A DNA stretch of 64,000 nt, from NCBI GenBank assembly GCA_018661465.1, contig JABJIC010000027.1:1-64000 (forward strand), in the 5' to 3' direction. Position numbers and translations under genes: made by a program. Positions within the stretch are counted from its first letter, which is position 1. Each line of letters opens with the position of its first letter. Shown one piece after another: positions 26,106 to 36,001 of the stretch. Below the pieces are notes generated by a model that was not told the origin of the DNA, searched no databases, and worked only from the letters and a program-made list of their open reading frames with translations. Origin of the DNA: Gammaproteobacteria bacterium. Lineage in GTDB: Bacteria > Pseudomonadota > Gammaproteobacteria > Pseudomonadales > Pseudohongiellaceae.

Positions 26106-26761
26106 TGAACACAGTCGCAGTCATCGATTACGGCATGGGTAATCTTCATTCTGTTGCAAAAGCAGTGGAACATGTCGGCCGTGAAGCGGGAGATGATGTT
26201 CGCGTTGTTGTTACCGCCGATGCCAACAAGATCGCGGATGCCGACCGGGTGATTTTTCCTGGAGTGGGAGCGATCCGCGATTGTATGGCGGAGATTAAAC
26301 GTTTAGATGTTGGTCAGATCGTTGAAGATGCGATGAAGTCCAAGCCGGTGCTTGCTATCTGTGTAGGCATGCAAGCCCTGATGGATCACAGTGAAGAAAA
26401 TAATGGCGTGGATTGTCTGGGTTTTCTTCCTGGCGATGTTTGTTATTTTGGTGATGGACTTAAAGATGAAAGTGGTGCGAGATTAAAAGTGCCTCACATG
26501 GGATGGAATCAAGTGAAGCAAACTCAGCCTCACCCCCTGTGGAAGGATGTGCCCGACAATAGTCGATTCTATTTTGTGCACAGCTATTATGTTCAGACGC
26601 CTAAGCAAGAGCTGGTTACTGGCAAGACTACTTACGGCAAGGAGATAGTAGCAACACTCGCTGCCGACAATATTTTCGCGACACAATTTCACCCAGAAAA
26701 AAGCCAGAAAGCGGGGCTTACACTGATAGGAAATTTTCTGAACTGGGATGGGTCCTTGTAG
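26105..26761 (+). CDS. hisH: Imidazole glycerol phosphate synthase, glutamine amidotransferase subunit HisH
   Basis: A 218-residue class-I glutamine amidotransferase that hands ammonia to HisF. The triad is Cys86 (AICVGMQ), His196 and Glu198 (QFHPEKSQ), and the oxyanion region PGVGA is at 52-56. The start codon abuts a 12-bp tandem repeat, so initiation strength could change with copy number. It is followed after 138 bp by hisA. Confidence 0.95.
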   Translation: MNTVAVIDYGMGNLHSVAKAVEHVGREAGDDVRVVVTADANKIADADRVIFPGVGAIRDCMAEIKRLDVGQIVEDAMKSKPVLAICVGMQALMDHSEENNGVDCLGFLPGDVCYFGDGLKDESGARLKVPHMGWNQVKQTQPHPLWKDVPDNSRFYFVHSYYVQTPKQELVTGKTTYGKEIVATLAADNIFATQFHPEKSQKAGLTLIGNFLNWDGSL

Positions 26762-26899
26762 TTAGGGGTAGGCTTAGGGATTGGTTTAAGAAGCCAGAAA
26801 GAAATTTATGGAAAGGATTAATCGAATTGATGCCAATAGAAAATCTCCGAGAATGACAATGAATATGTTTAGTACTAGATACCCAATGGAAACTTCCGG

Positions 26900-27658
26900 A
26901 TGTTAGTAATTCCAGCAATTGATTTGAAAGATGGTCAATGTGTTCGCCTGCGTCAGGGGCGAATGGAAGATTCCACCGTATTCTCGGACGACCCTGTGCA
27001 GATGGCAGGGCAGTGGTTAGAGCAAGGAGCAAGACGATTACATATCGTTGACCTTAATGGTGCCTTCGCAGGCACTCCGGTAAACGGAGAAATAGTCAAA
27101 GCGATTGCCGAGGCATACCCTCAATTACCCGTGCAGATTGGCGGAGGAATTCGAGATCTGGACAGCATTAAATTCTACGTGGATGCCGGTGTGAGTTTTG
27201 TCATTATTGGTACCGCGGCAGTAAAAGACCCACAATTTGTAAAAGATGCCTGTGCTGCATTTCCAGGAAAGGTAATAGTGGGGCTCGATGCCGTAGATGG
27301 CAAAGTTGCCACCGAAGGCTGGGCGGACGTGTCCGAGCTTACCGCTATCGATCTGGCGAAAAAGTTTACTGACTGCGGCGTGCAGGCAATAGTTTATACC
27401 GACATCTCCCGCGATGGCATGATGCAAGGCGCGAATGTTGAATCCACAGTTGAGTTGGCGGAGCATTCGTCAATTCCAGTTATAGCTTCAGGAGGTGTCT
27501 CCAAGTTGTCGGATATTGTGGATCTTAAAGCTGTGGCGAATACTGAGACTGGCGCCGGCATTATGGGCGCTATAACAGGTCGTGCTATTTACGACGGCAA
27601 ATTGGACTTGGCAGAAGCTCAGGCTTATTGCGATGCCATCGACAAGAGCAGGGATTAG
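26900..27658 (+). CDS. hisA: Phosphoribosylformimino-5-aminoimidazole carboxamide ribotide isomerase HisA
   Basis: A 252-residue (beta/alpha)8 isomerase of histidine synthesis. Catalytic Asp8 (PAIDLKDG) and Asp130 (VGLDAVDG) are present, as are the phosphate-binding loops GGGIRD (81-86) and ASGGVS. It lies directly before hisF with a 2-bp gap. It shows the half-barrel similarity to HisF expected of the pair. Confidence 0.96.
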   Translation: MLVIPAIDLKDGQCVRLRQGRMEDSTVFSDDPVQMAGQWLEQGARRLHIVDLNGAFAGTPVNGEIVKAIAEAYPQLPVQIGGGIRDLDSIKFYVDAGVSFVIIGTAAVKDPQFVKDACAAFPGKVIVGLDAVDGKVATEGWADVSELTAIDLAKKFTDCGVQAIVYTDISRDGMMQGANVESTVELAEHSSIPVIASGGVSKLSDIVDLKAVANTETGAGIMGAITGRAIYDGKLDLAEAQAYCDAIDKSRD

Positions 27659-27660
27659 AC

Positions 27661-28437
27661 ATGGCTCTTGCTAAACGAATTATCCCCTGTCTCGACTGCG
27701 ATAACGGCCGTGTAGTAAAGGGCGTGAAGTTTCTGGATATTCGCGATGCCGGTGATCCGGTGGAGATCGCTAAACGTTATTGCGACGCCGGTGCAGACGA
27801 AATTACCTTTCTCGATATTACTGCAAGCCATGAAGGTCGAGACACTACAGTTCACACCGTAGAAAAAATTGCTGGGCAGGTTTTCATTCCCTTAACAGTA
27901 GGTGGTGGCATTCGCACCCTTGAAGACATTCGTACCATGTTGAATGCGGGTGCAGACAAAGTCGCTATCAACACGGCAGCGGTGGACAATCCGGAATTCG
28001 TTCGCGAAGCGGCGGAACGTTTTGGTTCACAATGCATTGTTGTGGCAGTGGATGCAAAACAGGTCTCTGCCGAGGGCGAACCACCCAAGTGGGAGATATT
28101 CACTCACGGCGGGCGTAAGCCTACAGGGCTGGATACCATCGAATGGGTTAAGAGGATGGTGAGCTATGGTGCTGGAGAAATTCTTCTTACCAGCATGGAT
28201 CGAGATGGAACAAAGATAGGTTTCGATCTGGCGCTGAATAAAGCAGTGAGTAATGCCGTACAGGTTCCAATCATCGCTTCCGGTGGAGTGGGCAATTTGC
28301 AACACCTGGTAGATGGAGTCATCGAGGGCGAGGCTGATGCAGTTCTAGCTGCTAGTATCTTTCACTTTGGTGAGTACACGGTGCAGGAAGCCAAGGACTA
28401 TATGGCAGAGAAAGGTATCGAGGTTAGATCGCTTTAA
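27661..28437 (+). CDS. hisF: Imidazole glycerol phosphate synthase, cyclase subunit HisF
   Basis: A 258-residue (beta/alpha)8 cyclase working with HisH to form imidazole glycerol phosphate and AICAR. Catalytic residues are Asp12 (PCLDCDNG) and Asp131 (VAVDAKQV), and the phosphate loops are GGGIRT (81-86) and ASGGVG. I use ATG 27661, because an extended in-frame start at 27628 would overlap hisA. It is the last gene of the block; a weak hairpin follows. Confidence 0.96.
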   Translation: MALAKRIIPCLDCDNGRVVKGVKFLDIRDAGDPVEIAKRYCDAGADEITFLDITASHEGRDTTVHTVEKIAGQVFIPLTVGGGIRTLEDIRTMLNAGADKVAINTAAVDNPEFVREAAERFGSQCIVVAVDAKQVSAEGEPPKWEIFTHGGRKPTGLDTIEWVKRMVSYGAGEILLTSMDRDGTKIGFDLALNKAVSNAVQVPIIASGGVGNLQHLVDGVIEGEADAVLAASIFHFGEYTVQEAKDYMAEKGIEVRSL

Positions 28438-28508
28438 GAGTGGTCTCTGATTAAACCTCTCTTTTTAGATTTCTAGTTATTCAGATCGATTCTTATTTAG
28501 ATCTATTT

Positions 28509-28532
28509 CTGGTCAGAGAAAACCTTGACCAG
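28509..28532. terminator. Weak hairpin between hisF and the ctp gene
   Basis: CTGGTCA and TGACCAG form a 7-bp perfect stem with a 10-base loop and no run of T. It lies in a convergent gap, so it may help to end transcripts. It is not a canonical intrinsic terminator. Confidence 0.35.
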
Positions 28533-28556
28533 AACTCTTCTTAGTTAGACCGCTTC

Positions 28557-29942
28557 CTAATTAGATCGCTGGGCAAAAGAACCTGAAGGGGTGGTTGCCT
28601 GAGTCGGTTTGAACGCATTAATTCCCTTGAGAACATTCAGCGCTTCGTTAAGAGGGTAGTCATTAACCAGCACTTCCTGTGCTGAAATCAGTTCCGCTGC
28701 AAGTTCTTCATTAGTAGCGGCGACTGCGCTTCCACTTCCGTTACCGTTTTCCAAATGACCCTGCAGGTCTGACTCGTTGTATTGCATGACATTGCGTGAG
28801 CGACGGGTAACAAATGCCTCGTCCACAATAATGTCCGGTTCAATTCCCTGGGCCTGAATTGATCGACCAGAGGGAGTGAAATACAAGGAAGTAGTTAGCT
28901 TGATGGCGCGATCATCTGCCAAAGGTAAAACAGTTTGCACGGACCCTTTTCCAAAGCTGCGGGTTCCCATGATGATGGCGCGACCGTGATCCTGAAGCGC
29001 GCCGGCAACAATTTCCGATGCTGATGCTGAGCCATTGTTGATTAGAACCACCATTGGCACATCGGGTGCTGCCGTGTTTCGAGTCGCTGAAAACTCCATT
29101 CCGGTCTGTTCAAGTCGGCCTTCTGTATAGACAATTCGGCCTTGATCAATAAGTGCATCTACAACCCCAACAGAGGCTTGAAGAACGCCGCCTGGATTAT
29201 TTCTAAGATCGAGTACTATTCCGTTCAATTCGCCATTCTCTTCGTAAAGCTCTTCCAGCTCGCTTTCGAAATCAATTCCGGTGTTGGCTCGAAATTGTGA
29301 AATTCGAATATAGGCATAAGCCTCATCGATCATTCGACTGCGCACGCTTGCCAGGGCAATTACTTCGCGAACAATGGTTAGATCGAATGGTTCTTGTCCT
29401 TCCCGAGCAACGGTAACTACCACTTCGGTTCCAGGTTCGCCGCGCATCATTTGAGCCGCTTCGTCAGCAGTCATTTCCCTCAGCGGTTTATTATCAATCT
29501 GGATAATTAAATCACCAGGCTGTATGCCTGCTCGATCGGCAGGAGAATCATCGATGGGGCTTATCACCAGGATGTATCCATTTTGCCTGCCTACTTCCAC
29601 TCCAAGGCCACCGAACTGTCCCGTGGTGGTTTCCTGCAATTGATCGTAGTCACTTCCGGCCATATAAGCGGAATGGGGATCTAGCCCTGATAACATGCCG
29701 CGAATGGCATTTTCCAACAGAGTCTCATCATCAATCTCTTCAACATAGGCCGCGCGGATGCGATCAAGGGCTTCGGTAAACATGCGAACTTCGTTGAGTG
29801 GCAAGGGCAGAGGTTCAGCGTCCTGCTGTGCTTGAGCCAGGCTCGATGAGGCGAAACCGAAGAGCAAGGCTCCAGCGAGAAGCGTGCTGACGGTATTCGT
29901 CCTGAAAATTCGAATAGGTTCAAATTGCTGCATGATGTTCAT
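28557..29942 (-). CDS. Carboxy-terminal processing peptidase (S41, CtpA/Prc type)
   Basis: A 461-residue periplasmic serine protease with a signal peptide ending near SSSLAQAQ. The PDZ domain spans about residues 105-180 (QFGGLGVEVG to VARE). The Ser-Lys dyad is Ser307 (NGSASASE) and Lys332 (RSFGKGS), 25 residues apart as in Prc. I choose ATG 29942 because AGGAA lies six bases upstream; an ATG seven codons earlier has no ribosome site. It is the last gene of a gpmI-envC-ctp set. Such proteases trim lipoproteins or cell-wall hydrolases, and the EnvC neighbour suggests a cell-wall role. Confidence 0.9.
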   Translation of the reverse strand: MNIMQQFEPIRIFRTNTVSTLLAGALLFGFASSSLAQAQQDAEPLPLPLNEVRMFTEALDRIRAAYVEEIDDETLLENAIRGMLSGLDPHSAYMAGSDYDQLQETTTGQFGGLGVEVGRQNGYILVISPIDDSPADRAGIQPGDLIIQIDNKPLREMTADEAAQMMRGEPGTEVVVTVAREGQEPFDLTIVREVIALASVRSRMIDEAYAYIRISQFRANTGIDFESELEELYEENGELNGIVLDLRNNPGGVLQASVGVVDALIDQGRIVYTEGRLEQTGMEFSATRNTAAPDVPMVVLINNGSASASEIVAGALQDHGRAIIMGTRSFGKGSVQTVLPLADDRAIKLTTSLYFTPSGRSIQAQGIEPDIIVDEAFVTRRSRNVMQYNESDLQGHLENGNGSGSAVAATNEELAAELISAQEVLVNDYPLNEALNVLKGINAFKPTQATTPSGSFAQRSN

Positions 29943-30128
29943 TGTCTGTTCCTGATATGGCATCGTCTGGGGTAGTTCTAGCTCTTGTATAGCTTAGTGT
30001 TCGTACGATGCTGATTCTGTTAATGGTCTCTATACTTCCAGTTTATGCCCTTTTAGGCAAATCTGTACCTAAATTTACGTTGAGTTGACGGCTGACATGG
30101 ATAACTAAACGAAAAGCCAAATGAATAG

Positions 30129-31301
30129 CTATATCCCTTCAATCCAATCGGCCGGGTTTTCAGCCTGACCATGGACGCGAATCTCGAAGTAAATACCTGC
30201 TCTACTACCTTCGCTGCCGGTGCTGGTGTGGCCTGATGTGGCAAGAATATCTCCAGCGCTAACCACATCTCCGGCGCTGCGGGACAATGCCTGATTTGCG
30301 CCGTACAGACTCATAAAACCTTCACCATGGTCCACTATTATTAGCAGGCCAGATCCGCGAAGCCAGTTGGCGAAAACCACCCGGCCACCGTGAATCGCCT
30401 GCACCGGGGTGCCTTCTTCGGCTCGCAGAACAATTCCCTGGCGGCGCAGATCACTGCTGCCAACTCTTTCGCCAAAGCGTTCAATCACAGGACCGTCCAA
30501 AGGCAAAGATAATTTCCCTTTTTGCTCATTGAAATTCGTAGCAGTGGCGAGTTGTTCAACAGCGCGATTGATCTCCTCGATTAATTGTTGGATTTCGGCT
30601 TGGTTAATTTCCAGTTGTTCCAGCTCGGCACGTTGAGAAGTGATGCTGTTTGTCAGATCTGTCAGAGCGATTTGTTTAAGAGTGTTCGCTTCCGTCAATG
30701 CTACGCTTTGGCGATCCAGTTCGATCTTTTGATCACTCAGGCTGGCAACTTCTATTTCAAGTTGGCGATTGGTGTCGGCGAGTTCTTCTATTAGTCTTTC
30801 GAATTCTTCAATTTGTTTCACTTGCGATTCGCTGAACACCCGATAGTAATGCAGCATTCGCGCGCTTTTCGAGAGATCTTCCTGATTAAGCAGCAGTTTT
30901 AGAAATCCTTGTTCTCCGGAAAGATACGCTCGGCGAATGAGGCTTCGTAAATTTTCTTCCTGTTCAGATTTTTCAGATTCAAATCGCATCTGCTCAGCAT
31001 TGAGCGTGGCAATTTCCGATTCAGACTCAGTAATTGAATTCTCGGTGGCTGTAAGAGATTGATTCAAGGATGAGAATTCTAATTCAGCTTCTCGCAGGTT
31101 TTGTTCTTCTTCACTCTGTCGTCTATTGGCATTTTCAAGCCAGGATTGAATTTCATCGATGGCAGAAGATACTGCTTGCAAGTTCTGTTGCGCTTCTTGC
31201 TGTTGTGAAGTGCCCGATTGTTCTGCGGCAAGGCTGATATTGCCGACCAAAATAAAGAATAGGGAAAGTACAATATTTAGAGACAAATATTGTGAAGGCA
31301 T
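30129..31301 (-). CDS. envC: Murein hydrolase activator EnvC-like protein
   Basis: A 390-residue periplasmic protein. A signal peptide ends near NISLAA, a long coiled coil follows (about residues 30-250, rich in Glu, Gln and Leu), then a C-terminal LytM/M23 domain from about 265. The M23 metal residues are missing: the usual HxH motif reads GIYFEIR. This is the degenerate form that activates amidases AmiA/AmiB instead of cutting peptidoglycan. ATG 31301 is preferred; a GTG at 31340 adds 13 residues but lies next to a TATAAT. Neighbours gpmI and ctp match E. coli and Pseudomonas order. Confidence 0.88.
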   Translation of the reverse strand: MPSQYLSLNIVLSLFFILVGNISLAAEQSGTSQQQEAQQNLQAVSSAIDEIQSWLENANRRQSEEEQNLREAELEFSSLNQSLTATENSITESESEIATLNAEQMRFESEKSEQEENLRSLIRRAYLSGEQGFLKLLLNQEDLSKSARMLHYYRVFSESQVKQIEEFERLIEELADTNRQLEIEVASLSDQKIELDRQSVALTEANTLKQIALTDLTNSITSQRAELEQLEINQAEIQQLIEEINRAVEQLATATNFNEQKGKLSLPLDGPVIERFGERVGSSDLRRQGIVLRAEEGTPVQAIHGGRVVFANWLRGSGLLIIVDHGEGFMSLYGANQALSRSAGDVVSAGDILATSGHTSTGSEGSRAGIYFEIRVHGQAENPADWIEGI

Positions 31302-31386
31302 TCGTATGCGTACAGATAATTCAAATAAAGAGTTTGGCACTAATTATACCTGACCCCTTTAGTGATGTTAGACAAGGTATAAGAAA

Positions 31387-32925
31387 CTATGTGAGCAAAT
31401 CCTGTCCGCTCATTTCTGCAGGTACGGGAATATCCAGAAGAGAAAGCAGAGTAGGTGATAGGTCGCACAGGCTTCCCTGGTTGGAGAAACTCTTGCCAGT
31501 TTGGCCAACATAAACCAGTGGCACAGGCCCGTTGGTGTGTGAGGTTAAAGGCTGCCCCGTGTCTGAATCCAGCATCTGCTCTACGTTTCCGTGATCGGCA
31601 GTAATCAACAGTTCGCCGTCGACCTCTTCAATGGCAGCAACGATTCTGCCCAAACATTTATCTACAGCTTCAACGGCCTTCACAGAAGCGTCGAAGTCTC
31701 CAGTGTGTCCAACCATATCTCCGTTAGCATAATTACAGATGATGGCATCGTATTTGCCGGAGCGGATTGCAGCTACCAATTTATCCGTGACTTCAAAAGC
31801 GGACATCTCAGGCTTTAAGTCGTAAGTCTTAACATCGGGCGAAGGAATAAGTTCGCGGTCTTCGTTTTCAAAAGCTTGTTCACGGCCTCCGTTAAAGAAA
31901 AAAGTCACGTGGGCATATTTTTCTGTTTCCGCGATGCGCAGTTGTGTCTTATTTTCTTTTGCCAAATATTCGCCAAGAACATTATTTAATTCCTGCGGCG
32001 GATAGGCGCAGGACGCGTCAATGTCAGCGGCATATTCCGTCAGCATGACGAATTCGCCAAGTAAAGGTCTGGCTGCTCGGTCAAAGCCATCGAAATCATC
32101 ATCGACAAATGCTCTTGTAATTTCCCTGGCACGGTCGGCTCGAAAATTCATAAACACGACAACGTCGCCATCGTCGACGATTCCGCCTTTAGCCTCTTCG
32201 TCGCCGATCAAACTGGCTTGAACAAATTCGTCGTCTTCGCCGCGGTCATAGGCGGCGTGTAATGCGTCTGCTGCAGACTTGTATTTGAATTCGGCTTTGC
32301 CTTCAGTCAACAGTTCAAACGCAGGCTCAACTCTGTCCCATCTGTTGTCTCTGTCCATGGCATAGAAACGGCCACATAGTGATGCAACTCGCCCCTTGCC
32401 GGATTCCAACAAAGCACTCTCGGCTTTATTGAGTGATTCCAATGCGCTTCTGGGAGCAGTGTCTCGACCATCAAGAAAAGCATGTAGGAATATTTGAGGT
32501 GCGCCTCGTTGAGTGGCTAATTCGATCATCGCCATGATCTGGTCTTCGTGACTGTGAATTCCGCCGGGAGAGAGCAGGCCAAAAATATGCAGAGCAGTTT
32601 CGGATTGGGCAGCTTTATCTACGGCATCGCAGAGCGTTTTATTGCTGAAGAATCCACCGTCTTTAATGTCTTTATCGATACGGGTCAGACTCTGATAAAC
32701 CACTCTTCCAGCGCCCAGGTTCATATGACCCACTTCTGAATTACCCATTTGTCCTTCGGGTAAACCAACGGCCTTTCCAGAGGTCTCAATTAAGGTGTGC
32801 GGCCGTTCTTCCCACAGCTTGTCCCATACCGGACTATTTGCACTGTGTATGGCGTTGCTGGCTGTTTCCTGACGATATCCCCAGCCATCCAGAATCAGGA
32901 GAAGGGCGGTTTTTCTGTTACTCAT
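31387..32925 (-). CDS. gpmI: 2,3-bisphosphoglycerate-independent phosphoglycerate mutase
   Basis: A 512-residue Mn2+-dependent mutase of glycolysis and gluconeogenesis (alkaline phosphatase superfamily). The N-terminal LLILDGWG holds the first metal Asp, and catalytic Ser63 is in [16 protein letters not shown]. Metal-site motifs [15 protein letters not shown] and [12 protein letters not shown] are further on. I start at ATG 32925; an in-frame extension to 33111 enters the promoter of the divergent rhodanese gene. It is head-to-head with yibN and upstream of envC, as in enteric bacteria. Confidence 0.95.
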   Translation of the reverse strand: MSNRKTALLLILDGWGYRQETASNAIHSANSPVWDKLWEERPHTLIETSGKAVGLPEGQMGNSEVGHMNLGAGRVVYQSLTRIDKDIKDGGFFSNKTLCDAVDKAAQSETALHIFGLLSPGGIHSHEDQIMAMIELATQRGAPQIFLHAFLDGRDTAPRSALESLNKAESALLESGKGRVASLCGRFYAMDRDNRWDRVEPAFELLTEGKAEFKYKSAADALHAAYDRGEDDEFVQASLIGDEEAKGGIVDDGDVVVFMNFRADRAREITRAFVDDDFDGFDRAARPLLGEFVMLTEYAADIDASCAYPPQELNNVLGEYLAKENKTQLRIAETEKYAHVTFFFNGGREQAFENEDRELIPSPDVKTYDLKPEMSAFEVTDKLVAAIRSGKYDAIICNYANGDMVGHTGDFDASVKAVEAVDKCLGRIVAAIEEVDGELLITADHGNVEQMLDSDTGQPLTSHTNGPVPLVYVGQTGKSFSNQGSLCDLSPTLLSLLDIPVPAEMSGQDLLT

Positions 32926-33056
32926 AAGAGGGGGTCTTATCCTGTGACATTGTGATGAACTCTTTGATTGATCAGTGACCTGCGAATCGCCGGCTATTAT
33001 CCTTGAATAGGGTGATATTGGCGAGAGAGAATTCTTGCTGTCAGTGCGCTGAGAAC

Positions 33057-33097
33057 TTCTTAAACAGTGGGCAGGCGTGTATACTGCACGCCTTTTT
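33057..33097 (+). promoter_or_regulatory. yibN-secB promoter with -10 inside an inverted repeat
   Basis: TTCTTA, 17 bp, then TATACT (33080-33085). The -10 sits in the loop of GGCGTG/CACGCC arms (33074-33092), followed by T5, so the transcript could also fold a short hairpin at its 5' end. The start of yibN is 50 bp further on. Confidence 0.45.
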
Positions 33098-33147
33098 GTA
33101 AGGACCCCCAAAAGGGGGACAGAAAGAAGAAGTTAGAAATAGGGACT

Positions 33148-33573
33148 ATGAGCAGTATGGCGCAATTCATTGAATTTTTGACTAATCATCTGGGGCTTTC
33201 GGCCATGTGGGTGATTTCCGTTGGAGCCATAATTTTCTATCATCAGCGCACGGGAAGTAAGGCTGTCGGCCCTCAACAGGCTGTAATGCTGATAAACCGC
33301 CAGGATGCGGTGGTTGTAGACATTAGAGAGAAGAAGGATTTCGAGGCGGGCCACATCGTGGACGCCATTAATATCCCTCTGGCAAAATTAGACCAACGCC
33401 TTACAGAATTAAAGAAGCACAAGGAAAAGCCAGTTATAGTAGTTTGCAAATTAGGTCAGCACTCCGGAGAAGCAGCGAAGAAGCTTCAGGAAGCGGGCCA
33501 TATCGAAGTATTTAAACTGGCGGGCGGCGTAACCGAATGGAAGGCGCAGTCACTTCCGCTGATCCAGAAATAG
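33148..33573 (+). CDS. yibN: Membrane-anchored rhodanese-like protein YibN
   Basis: A 141-residue protein with one N-terminal membrane helix (about residues 17-31) and a cytoplasmic rhodanese domain (from about 40) with active-site Cys100 in VVCKLGQHSG. VVVDIREKKDFEAGHI is the conserved DxRE block. ATG 33148 follows AGGG. It sits immediately before secB; in E. coli grxC lies between them and is absent here. Confidence 0.88.
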   Translation: MSSMAQFIEFLTNHLGLSAMWVISVGAIIFYHQRTGSKAVGPQQAVMLINRQDAVVVDIREKKDFEAGHIVDAINIPLAKLDQRLTELKKHKEKPVIVVCKLGQHSGEAAKKLQEAGHIEVFKLAGGVTEWKAQSLPLIQK

Positions 33574-33603
33574 CCAACTCACAATATTGAAATAGGATTT
33601 ATC

Positions 33604-34146
33604 ATGGCAGAGAACGAAGAGAACAATCAGGCAGCCCCGGCGGCGCCAGGAACAGAACAGCCACAGGGCCCACAATTTGCGCTTCAGCGTATTTATCTGA
33701 AGGATTCATCGTTTGAGTCTCCTCGCAGCCCTGCTGTGTTTCAGTCTCAATGGACACCAAAGATCAATTTCGACATCAAGACTCGCAGCAACAAGGTGAA
33801 TGACGATGTCTATGAAGTGGTTCTGATTCTGACTGTTGAAGCCCAGCTCGATGAGCAACCTGCTTTTCTTGTGGAAGTTCACCAGGCCGGTATTTTTACG
33901 GCGAAGGACTTCGATGATGCTCAGCTTGAGCAACTGCTAGCTACTATGTGTCCTAATATTCTTTTTCCTTATGCCCGTGAAGCGGTAGACGCAGCGGTAG
34001 TTAAAGGTTCATTCCCAGCTTTGATGTTGTCGCCGATCAATTTTGACGCGCTTTATACGCAACAGAAAGAAGCAGCTGCTCAACAGGCAGCAGCAGGGAA
34101 TGGTTCCGCAGCTGAAGAAGCACCCGCTCCAGAAGCCGCCAACTAA
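33604..34146 (+). CDS. secB: Protein-export chaperone SecB
   Basis: A 180-residue tetrameric chaperone that keeps preproteins unfolded and passes them to SecA. The core FALQRIYLKDSSFESP and PNILFPYAREAVDAAV are typical, as is LSPINFDALY. Both termini are extended with Ala, Glu and Pro-rich tails, longer than the E. coli protein (155 residues). It follows yibN by 30 bp and meets trmL tail-to-tail with a 6-bp gap. Confidence 0.96.
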   Translation: MAENEENNQAAPAAPGTEQPQGPQFALQRIYLKDSSFESPRSPAVFQSQWTPKINFDIKTRSNKVNDDVYEVVLILTVEAQLDEQPAFLVEVHQAGIFTAKDFDDAQLEQLLATMCPNILFPYAREAVDAAVVKGSFPALMLSPINFDALYTQQKEAAAQQAAAGNGSAAEEAPAPEAAN

Positions 34147-34152
34147 GACCAG

Positions 34153-34617
34153 CTATTGTCCACCTATGAAGCCTTGCTGACGCCAGGCTTCATAGACAAT
34201 GACAGCCGCAGCGTTGGAGAGATTCAAACTGCGGCTTTCAGCTAACATCGGAATTCTCAGCAAATACTCTTCCCCAAGCTCTTCTCTTATAGGCTCTGGT
34301 AATCCCCGGGTTTCAGGCCCGAATACCACATAATCTCCATCTTCGAAGCTCTGCTGGGAATAATTATTCTCCCCTTTCGTACTAATACCGAAGACTCGGC
34401 CTGGCTTTTTTTGGGAAATAAAGGAATTCCAGTCGTCATATTGATGAATGCCGGCATATTCGTGGTAATCCAACCCAGCCCTGCGCATCTTTTTGTCATC
34501 CAGGTCAAAACCGTAGGGTTTGATCAGGTGAAGAGTCGCTCCGGTATTAGCCGCCAAACGAATGATATTTCCCGTATTTGGGGGGATTTCTGGTTCAAAA
34601 AGCACAATATTGATCAA
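34153..34617 (-). CDS. trmL: tRNA (cytidine/uridine-34-2'-O)-methyltransferase TrmL
   Basis: A 154-residue SPOUT methyltransferase that methylates the wobble ribose of tRNA-Leu isoacceptors. It has PEIPPNTGNIIRLAANTG (10-27), FGPETRGLP and IPMLAESRSLNLSNAAAV, which form the knotted SAM site. The start is TTG 34617, the only in-frame option matching the family N-terminus; a stop codon lies two codons upstream. Association with secB is conserved in related genomes. Confidence 0.94.
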   Translation of the reverse strand: MINIVLFEPEIPPNTGNIIRLAANTGATLHLIKPYGFDLDDKKMRRAGLDYHEYAGIHQYDDWNSFISQKKPGRVFGISTKGENNYSQQSFEDGDYVVFGPETRGLPEPIREELGEEYLLRIPMLAESRSLNLSNAAAVIVYEAWRQQGFIGGQ

Positions 34618-35002
34618 TTTTTAACCACTTTTGAGGTTTGAGTGTAATTCAGCAGTAAACCTGATGGGTCAGCAGTGGCTGCGTTCGCCTGCTGATTTCT
34701 TCCCAGATTTACCCCCGAGATTTGTGACACTGCATCCGCACTTTAATTGCCACATCCATACTTACCCTAGTTTATCCCTTTGAAAGGTAAGTTTTGTTTT
34801 AGAATTTAAGACCTTAAACGATATTCCTTTAGGGCTACCTTTAGTTTCGCTTGCTGCTGTGCGCGCGACTCAGGATTTTGCTCCCCCTGAAAAACCTCAG
34901 AGGGTCAATTTTAAGGAAATCTCAGCCATTTGGCTGGGAGTTTGAATCAAGACACTTTTATAGCAATGACGCTTTAAAAGACGAAATAGGGAGCAGGCGA
35001 TA
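34618..35002. other. 385-bp leader of the mshI operon
   Basis: No convincing ORF. Two short imperfect hairpins lie at about 34884-34905 (CCCCCTGA/TCAGAGGG) and 34921-34942 (CTCAGCC/GGCTGGGAG) before the mshI start, whose ribosome site is GGGAG. I see no known riboswitch consensus. Confidence 0.4.
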
Positions 35003-36001
35003 ATGCCGCTTTTTAGAAAAAAAGCAAAATCCATTAGCCGGGTCGGACTGAGCGTGAGTTCGGATCATCTGGTGCTTGCCCATATGGAAGAAAGAGGCGA
35101 GCGGCCATTTCTCATGCATTGTCCCCGAATAGCCCTGGAATCAGAGAAAGACGCAGCGCAAGCACTGGCAAAGGTAGTTAAGGATCTTGAGCTGCAAGAT
35201 ACCCAGTGCAGCTATGTGCTGAATCGAAAAGATTACAACCTGCATCTGGTGGAAGCGCCAGAAGTAGAAGAGGCTGAATTGAGGGCCGCGGTACGTTGGA
35301 AAATCAAAGACCTTTTGGATATGAAAGTGGAAGACGCGGCTATCGATGTGTTTCCAGTGCCTGATGATGCCTACCGTGGGCGCAAAATGGTCTATGTGGT
35401 GGCAGCACTAAAATCAAGAATTCAATCCATAGTAGATATGGTAACGGAGAGCGGTCTTACCCTGGCTGTAATCGACATTCCGGAACTTGCCATGCAGAAC
35501 CTGACTCGCAGATTCGTTGATGACGCTCATGGAGTGGCTTTCATGGATCTTAGAAAAAATGGCAGCACCATGAATATTAGCCGAGAGGGTCAGATGTATT
35601 TGACCCGGCGCATAAATACACAGATGGAGCCGGACGCAATGCAGTCTATGGAATGGGCTGGCCTAAGAGATCGTCTGGTGCTGGAGATTCAGCGATCGCT
35701 GGATTACTTCGAAAGCCAGATGAGTCAGGGTCAAGTTTCTCAGATTGTTTTAGCGCAACGGCAAAAGGACAGCGCAGCAATGGTTGCTGCTCTCGATGAA
35801 TCTTTGTCCGCCAAGGTGTCCGTGCTGGACCTTGCGCAAAGCATTGGAAGCGATATTGAACTGACACCGGAATTACAGCAGATCGCAATGGCTGCAATCG
35901 GTGCAACCTTACGTGGAGAGAAAAAGAAAGTTGCGCATGTGCCTGACCCTGAACCAGAAGGGAAGCCGATCGAGCTAACTGCTAAAGGCAGGGCGGCCTG
36001 A
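35003..36001 (+). CDS. mshI: MSHA biogenesis protein MshI (PilM-like)
   Basis: A 332-residue actin/FtsA-fold (PilM-like) protein. The N-terminal ISRVGLSVSSDHLVLAHM forms the first nucleotide-site strand, and VEEAELRAAVRWKIKDLLDMKVEDAAIDVF is characteristic of MshI, not of classical PilM. It would form the cytoplasmic part of the alignment complex of an MSHA-type IV pilus. It overlaps the next gene by one base. The downstream operon is truncated, so the protein may no longer have a pilus to serve. PilM remains a possible alternative name. Confidence 0.72.
   Translation: MPLFRKKAKSISRVGLSVSSDHLVLAHMEERGERPFLMHCPRIALESEKDAAQALAKVVKDLELQDTQCSYVLNRKDYNLHLVEAPEVEEAELRAAVRWKIKDLLDMKVEDAAIDVFPVPDDAYRGRKMVYVVAALKSRIQSIVDMVTESGLTLAVIDIPELAMQNLTRRFVDDAHGVAFMDLRKNGSTMNISREGQMYLTRRINTQMEPDAMQSMEWAGLRDRLVLEIQRSLDYFESQMSQGQVSQIVLAQRQKDSAAMVAALDESLSAKVSVLDLAQSIGSDIELTPELQQIAMAAIGATLRGEKKKVAHVPDPEPEGKPIELTAKGRAA

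Noticed and set aside
30129..31301. Active M23 peptidoglycan endopeptidase
   Set aside because: The metal-binding His/Asp residues are missing in the LytM domain, matching the EnvC activator type.
33057..33097. Intrinsic terminator of an upstream gene
   Set aside because: No plus-strand gene lies upstream, and the hairpin overlaps a well-spaced -10; a promoter is the better reading.
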